A stretch of DNA of 64,000 nucleotides from Lateolabrax maculatus (lineage: Eukaryota; Chordata; Actinopteri; Acropomatiformes; Lateolabracidae). The notes beneath the pieces were generated by a model. That model was not told where the DNA came from, ran no database searches, and saw only the letters and a list, made by a program, of their open reading frames with translations. Location: contig CM062212.1 of assembly GCA_031216445.1 (NCBI GenBank), positions 5,125,501-5,189,500 of the forward strand. Reading direction: 5' to 3'. A program made the position numbers and the translations under genes. Of the stretch, positions 58,401-64,000 are shown piece by piece; the stretch's first letter is position 1, and the number at the start of each line of letters is the position of its first letter.

Positions 58401-61400
58401 GATGGCTAGTAGCACTATGGAACAATGTTTTTACAAGTTTGTTTGTACCGTGCATGCAGGATGTGGGTGATGCATCACATATTTCAGCCGCCGGTTTCAC
58501 GTTATTCAACGGTTGGAGGCTGTGATGTGCAAAGAATCGTAACAATGTGCCAACTTAAAAAAAATGCAAAAAAAAATGCTCTTGCCTGTAAGAAACATCA
58601 CATGATTATTCATACTGTATATTAAAGTCATTACATTATGTCACTGGAGTCCTGATAAAAATGCTTCTCGTGAGACCTTCAGAGTGACATATAAAAGAGG
58701 ACATGGTGGCCTTTTCCTGAGAAATGCAGATTCTCACCTGCTGTCTCTCTCTGGTATTTCTTTGATGGCCAGTCGGACCTGGTTACTGAGGTCTCGGCCT
58801 GCGTACACCACTCCAAATGTGCCTTTTCCCAGAACCACCCTCTCTCCGTGCTCGTCATACTCGTAGTCGTACTGTGGAGACAAGAGCACGCATATGTTCT
58901 TACCACTGTGCCTGCAGCAGTGTAGTGTTTGGTTACAGATGAATAATTCTCTGAAATACTGAAATTACTATGCACTATTCTAATCTAATCTAATACTAAA
59001 TTATTTTTAAACTAATTGTTGCTGCATTTTTATTAAAGAAACTAAAGTGTATACAAAAGAAGCAATTGCATGGTTATTTCTTTGTTTGTTTGCATCTTAA
59101 AATCTGTTTTAAAGTAGTTTTCAAACTTAAATCTGATCATAGTAAAGCTACTTTCTTCTATGTTTTTTAAAACTACACTCTTCTGTACTTTATCTGTTTC
59201 TTAACCCTTATTTGCCAGATTATTGTTCTCTTGTTACAGAATCCAGTTACTGCATTGTACTCGTCGTTTTATCCAACAACTTAAAAGAACATATTTTTTT
59301 ATCCGAACAAGCTTATCTGATTACTGATTCGTTAATTAAGTTTAACAAATGATCTCTTCTTTGTAATGAGATCACTTTAAACCTGTTACATTGATCCCTG
59401 CACCCTGATTAAAAACCTCAGCAGGAAAGAATAAACTAAAGAACTTTTCTTTCTGAATCACAGGACACAAGCTAAGACCTTTGTTTTAGGACAGGTTGTG
59501 TTGTAAGGCTGGAGACAAACCGACATTACATTTAGGCTGACAGATATAAAAGCAGCTCTTGAGAGAAACCTGTTAGACATTTGATATGTGCCACGCCGCT
59601 GAGTCGCAAAGGGTGCGACTGCGTTTTCGGGGTAATTAGCTTTTCTTTTCCCGAGGCTCTGCTGGGAAGACAGGTGAATGCAGCAGCAGGTGTCTGTTCT
59701 GTGCTGCCAAAGCATACAAAGCACACATGCAAAATCCAGGCCTCATCCCAGCAGGTTACTCTTCATTTTCACTGGGTTTGCAGCTGGGTTTCGATCCAGT
59801 TATTATAATGCAAATTGTGATGAACCGAATTAGAAAAAGCTAGATAGAAATCACGAGTTCATACATGCTTAAAAGAGATTTTTATCAAAAGACATTATGT
59901 TATAAAAAGAGAGGGAAATAATTATTTCACTGCAGTTGAAAATTCTGCATTTTTTTCATTTTTTTTTATGGAAGCATGAAAAACAGTCCGATCGCTGGCA
60001 CTCAAAAGGAACTCGCCCAAGGCTAATTAACAACTGAAAGATGATTTTGCGGTCAATGATTTTTGTTTTCTGTCAGTAATTCAAGTCTTTTGATGGAAAC
60101 ACCACAACCATATCGTATTTCCTGTGACATTTAGAAAAAAAAGGCAAAGCGCACCGCAAAGACAGGATGCAACAGAACAATGTTCAGAAACGGGTAAATA
60201 GCTTCTTGGCATCTTGTATTGAAAAAGAGTTGCGTAGAATTAGGAAAACTAGGAGAGAAATCCAAATGGAAAAATGGTTTCCAGATTCATAAATCAGATT
60301 TTCACCATGTCAGGTGATTTCAATGTTCAGTAGTTGTGGTTGAGTTGTGCCAGTAGCTCTGCTGCAAGTGAACCAGTGACTAATCTATAGGAAGGACTTT
60401 TGATGAACTTCACAGCTACAAAAAAGCTGCAAACCACCAATATCCAATATGGAAGTGCATCCACTCTTCAGTCCTCTCACCTCTAAGGCGTCAGCGTCAC
60501 AGTCTCCCTCCTCTGGACCTTTCCAGGCCTCCTCTGTTATGCTGTTGACCAGATCACAGAATCTGCCAAAGAAAAGCCGGATCAGTCCAAAATACAGATC
60601 ACACACAGCATATCCACACAGCTTCAGTAGGGTGGAGTCTAAGTATTTGGACAGTTTCTACTGTTTTGGCTCCACTCCAGCATATTTGGTTACAAATTAA
60701 ACAATAAATAAGCAGTGATTTGACTGTACTTTGAGCATGATGACTGAGTGCTTGTATCCATACTAGATGAAAAGTATAGATCTCATGTTAAGGCCTAACA
60801 TAGTGTTCCCGTTTTTGGATACAATGACAAGGCTATGACTCCTTCTCTGTAATTCAATCAAATTATGCAGTGTTTATAAGCACACTCTTGTTAAACTTCA
60901 TTATCGGTCTATAGTTACAATGCACCTGTTCCTAGAGCCCTTACAACAAGAGTATAAATATCTTCCTGTCTGCAGCGTATTTCCTAATAACATAAAAGAG
61001 CAGGTAAAGAAATAATGCATAATGTTTTCTTTTTATCCACAGTGAATTAGAGCCATTTAACATTCAGAATTTGCACATGTTGTCTGACATTCATCAGGTA
61101 CAGATTGCGATTGAGTGGCGGTGTTTATCTGGTGGTCTTTTCCAGAAGGGGTTACAGTATGTTTACATGCACACCTCCCACACAAATACAGTACATATAA
61201 TGACCTTTACCACTCTCGCTGCACACAAGCTGTGAATCAGCGCGTCGCCTCATCATGCTGTCACACATGGCGTGCTTGCAGGTGTTCTGTGATACACGTG
61301 TGCCTGTGCGTGCACACACGCCAATCACACATATGCACAGACACATACACAAACAGACATGGGTGTCTTTCTCTCTCTACCACTTTTCATTTTTTTCCTT

Positions 61401-62897
61401 CCTTCCCTGTCACCTTTTTCCACCCCTCCCTTCCCATTGTCACTCCTTTTTTCTTTGTATTAAAGGAGAGCAGCATCATAACAACAGCAGGCATGACTCA
61501 CTGACTCTCACACTGCACATAATGGAACTGGAAGTGCTCGGGAGCCTCTGATGTGAGAGTCACAAGCGCTCCGCTGAGCAGCTAGCGAGGAACACGATGG
61601 TGCCGAAATGAAACAAGGTGTGTTCGTGGCGACGGTGAGGTGCGAAATTTCCCACCTGAGAACAGAGCTGACATGAGTGCCTGAACTAAAGTAGAGTTGG
61701 GTACGACCAGAGAAGAGATGCACTCACTGCAGTGGGAGAGATCTTTTATCTTTGTAGACTGACAGAAATCTTCATGGTCAAAAATATGTCAGCAATAGTG
61801 GTTGTTGAGTAGGAAGGCCATTAATCATAGTGTTGGTTTGATCGCCGGTGCTCCTGTCTACATCGAAGTCTTCCTGAGCAACACATTGCAACAGATGTGT
61901 GTGTACGTGTGGGTATTTAAATTCAGCAGTGTCTCAATTTCAACATTCAAGACTCAAATCTTTAGTTCTGTAAGTAATGTGATGTTCTATAATATCACTA
62001 CCACGTTCTAATAAAGCACCATTTATAAAAGGTTTAAAAATTGTTTTAACTGATCGCTTTATTCACCCTTTAACGTGCAATTTTCTCTTTTTATTTCTCT
62101 CTAATTACCTTTAAGACTGCGAAAATCCTTCTATTCCACACTAATAGTATCACATATACAGTATTTTTCCTTGAACTCTTCGTTGGATGAGATTAAAGGG
62201 ATCTCCATTACAATTTATAATTAAGTTCTACAGTTTTGAACAACTAACCACCAAGAGATTATAATGACAGACCCTCCAGCAGGTCAGTGGGATATAAGAG
62301 GTTAATGGTTAATAAATCATTTACTGATCCTTTATAGATCAGCTATCAGTTATCCTTCAATTAGGTAATAATGCAGTTATAAATGTTGGTCAGTCATTAA
62401 TAAATGCTTAATAACAACTTTGTTAACAAATGCAGTTTGATCCTCTGCAGCACTTTTCCAGAAGAGAAACAGTCATACGGTCAAATCAGACAAAGGGATT
62501 TTCACAACCTCGCAAACATTGCTCTTGTTAATGGCTTATAACTGATTTGTAAAGCTTATCAAAATGATTTACTATTCATTAAGTCAGTAGTTAAAACAAT
62601 TAATAAAGTGCATTACTAGAAAGTGCCCAATAATATCAATTTCAAAATAATAGGAAACGGTAATTGAATCATTTTAATCACAATCAGTAAAGCTATATTA
62701 TGTTAACACCATTAAAAAGTCTACTAACTGCTTGAAACATGCACTTAATGAGCTTAATGGTGTCAAACAAACGCAGAGAGAGCGAGAACAGACAGACCAA
62801 CCTTTTACAGTGCATCTCTGTACAGAAATAGATCTGGAAGTCCTCTGCATTGTGAAGGACGTAGAGGAAGGCACTGCGCTCGTCAAACTTGGAGATG
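43906..62897 (-). CDS. map3k5: MAP3K5 / ASK1, kinase domain to C-terminus (partial, 18 exons)
   Basis: Stress-activated MAP3K upstream of JNK and p38, regulated by thioredoxin and 14-3-3. Exons in order: 62897-62802, 60562-60481, 58871-58738, 56950-56823, 56219-56083, 54789-54684, 53448-53291, 51162-50985, 50301-50284, 49734-49557, 48624-48456, 48331-48146, 47262-47157, 46442-46199, 46071-45959, 45167-45046, 44885-44809, 43966-43906. They encode 763 residues in one frame, the length of the human protein from about residue 612. Kinase: GKGTFGVVYAGRD, LAIKEI, HRDIKGDN, SDFGTSKR, activation loop CTETFTGTLQYMAPE (human T838). Then the 14-3-3 site RSISLPV (human S967), a coiled coil (LLEQLLEKEREYQ) and a C-terminal SAM-like domain ending LRGGILCKLW. 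MAP3K15 is less likely because it lacks the RSISLPV segment. The N-terminal half lies beyond the window. Confidence 0.97.
44335..44348 (+). promoter_or_regulatory. CTCF-like motif
   Basis: CCACCAGGGGGCGT matches the CTCF core except for the last base, in the last map3k5 intron. Confidence 0.45.
46447..46498 (-). repeat. (CA)n/(GT)n microsatellite abutting a map3k5 acceptor
   Basis: On the transcribed strand about 25 GT units end in TTCAG, the acceptor of the exon 46442-46199. Confidence 0.95.
47612..47625 (+). promoter_or_regulatory. CTCF-like motif
   Basis: CCAGCAGGGGGCAT matches the CTCF core except for the last base, in a map3k5 intron. Confidence 0.4.
50284..50301 (-). CDS. map3k5: 18-nt microexon of map3k5
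   Basis: Between a cccccacag acceptor and a GTGAGT donor lie 18 nt that, with flanking phase-1 bases, encode ALSPGS. Joining SSFP-ALSPGS-EYLRS restores the human-like ALSxGSNEYLRS sequence. Skipping keeps frame and removes only these six residues, immediately upstream of the 14-3-3 motif exon. Confidence 0.85.
52751..52773. repeat. (AT)n microsatellite
   Basis: Short perfect AT run in a map3k5 intron. Confidence 0.9.
55831..55925 (+). mobile_element. Truncated interspersed element with (CAGAAT)n head
   Basis: A short CAGAAT tandem is followed by GGGTTTATTGCCAAGTAGG and TTTTCACATACGAGGAGTTG, a block widely dispersed in fish genomes by my recollection. It is in a map3k5 intron. Confidence 0.5.
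55938..55983. repeat. Perfect 23-bp tandem duplication
   Basis: Two identical adjacent copies of a 23-nt unit starting tagaagctcaactag, in the map3k5 intron upstream of exon 56219-56083. Confidence 0.95.
57290..57455. mobile_element. Degenerate copy of the same dispersed repeat
   Basis: Contains a TTGGTCTATAAAACATCAGC block flanked by GATTAA-type motifs, in a map3k5 intron. Confidence 0.4.
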
Positions 62898-64000
62898 CTG
62901 AGGAGAAACAGTCCACAGTTATTTGGACAATAATCCCACAAGAGCAGATACGACTCAGAGAATGAACGAAGCCTTTCACTGGATTTATGACATCAGCCAT
63001 TAAATCTGTGGCATGAAATAAATGACTGTTTGTCAGGGGATGTAGATGGCCATCAAAATATAAACTCCAGTAGACAAATGCAGGATGTACAAACAGAGGA
63101 AATAACAATACATGTTACTGATATACGCTGTAAGTATGCAGTATTATGAGTATGAGCTGCAGCACCAGCTATAGAGTTTGTCTATAGACAAACTCTGCAT
63201 CTGCAAAAAACACAAAACTTGTTTAGCAAATTGTCAAATTAAATGATGCTGAATTTCTGCACAGCTTTGATTCAACAACTAAATGGAAAACTTTTATCCG
63301 CTGGGATGAGCCCTTGTCTAATTCTTAGCCAGCTTGCCAAGGCCAGAGCTGCCGATCCAGACAACGAAGGGACTGTATGTGTGGTCGTATTGTTGCTCGC
63401 AGTGCTGCTATTGTGTCCTGCTGTCTGTCTGCAGGCTGAGTGGGCACAGAGAATGAGTCGTTCCCTAGCAACATGTGAGCACAGCCCTCCACTTCTCCCT
63501 GATCTGACAGTGAATTCCTTTGAGGACCGTGGAAAAGGAGGCATAGAGAAAAACATCATTGAAACTGTCCATGGTAGACGCTCTGTGGTATTAATGGAGC
63601 ATTCTGATACAGTCTGGAGCTGTGAGTTGAAGTGATGGTAATGTACATTTCTGCATGCTCTTATCTTATTTACAACTGCACATTGCATGCATTTAACAAG
63701 ATGCTTTTGTGCATGCTCTCTACCTCTGCACATAATGTGAGTCCTTTACATATAGTTAGCAGTAAATTTGTTTGTTTTGTTTGGTATAATGTTATACTTT
63801 TTCTTTTGTTATATTTTATCTTGAGGTTTTTCATTTGTTGCTGACTAATAGTGGAATTCAGACACATCTATATCTTTATATCTTGGAACAATGTTAGTTC
63901 TTTATTCAATTCCATTTTTATATATATTATATAATACATATATTTATATTAAAAGGTCATGGTTTCCTTCACTTTTCATCTAGCTCCTCCAACAGGTGTG
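62898..64000 (-). other. map3k5 intron (no upstream exon seen)
   Basis: No further map3k5 exon was recognised between the last visible exon and the window end. It contains a perfect 24-bp palindrome at 63173-63196. Confidence 0.6.

Noticed and set aside
59760..59790. GGTTTCGATCC box resembling a tRNA B box
   Set aside because: No matching A box, acceptor stem or cloverleaf could be found around it.

Overview
The window is vertebrate nuclear DNA, almost certainly from a teleost fish of the percomorph type. The genes are intron-rich with GT-AG splice sites. (CA)n/(GT)n microsatellites are abundant, and several A/T-rich dispersed repeats of fish type are present. The encoded proteins match well-known vertebrate families but carry fish-like differences. 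No prokaryotic, viral or CRISPR-type system is visible.

Layout: (1) 1-11.85 kb, + strand: the 3' five coding exons of rab10, a small GTPase; exon 1 lies upstream of the window. (2) 11.85-13.95 kb: gene-poor spacer with a CTCF-like motif. (3) 13.95-22.4 kb, - strand: complete lats1 (Hippo pathway kinase, seven coding exons, 1099 aa) with a GC-rich promoter. (4) 23.06-27.5 kb, - strand: complete nup43 (nuclear pore WD40 protein, eight exons, 372 aa), including a GC-AG intron. (5) 27.5-34.6 kb, + strand: complete pcmt1 (L-isoaspartyl methyltransferase, 227 aa), head to head with nup43. It has potential for an N-terminally anchored form and for an alternatively spliced -RDEL form. (6) 35.0-41.9 kb, - strand: complete lrp11 (nine exons, 556 aa) with MANSC, PKD, LDLa, Kunitz and transmembrane parts; the Kunitz domain is absent from the human protein as I know it. 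(7) 42.0-42.43 kb: a (GGA)n tract and a GGGTCCA-based minisatellite. (8) 42.8 kb to the window end, - strand: the last 18 coding exons of map3k5 (ASK1), 763 aa covering the kinase domain to the C-terminus, including an 18-nt microexon just before the 14-3-3-site exon.

The lats1-nup43-pcmt1-lrp11 order is the conserved vertebrate block (human 6q25). rab10 and map3k5 flank it here but map elsewhere in human (2p23 and 6q23), so both ends of the block are synteny junctions. Every gene model was checked by reading splice sites by eye and confirming that the summed exon lengths keep frame (lats1 3300 nt, nup43 1119 nt, pcmt1 684 or 687 nt, lrp11 1671 nt, map3k5 764 codons including the stop). The genes share no single pathway. 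lats1 and map3k5 are stress/growth kinases, rab10 is a trafficking GTPase, pcmt1 a protein-repair enzyme, nup43 a structural pore protein and lrp11 a membrane protein. The most interesting points are the Kunitz domain in lrp11, the eroded UBA domain in lats1, the map3k5 microexon, the two pcmt1 isoform ends, the GC-AG intron of nup43, and two splice acceptors built on (GT)n microsatellites.
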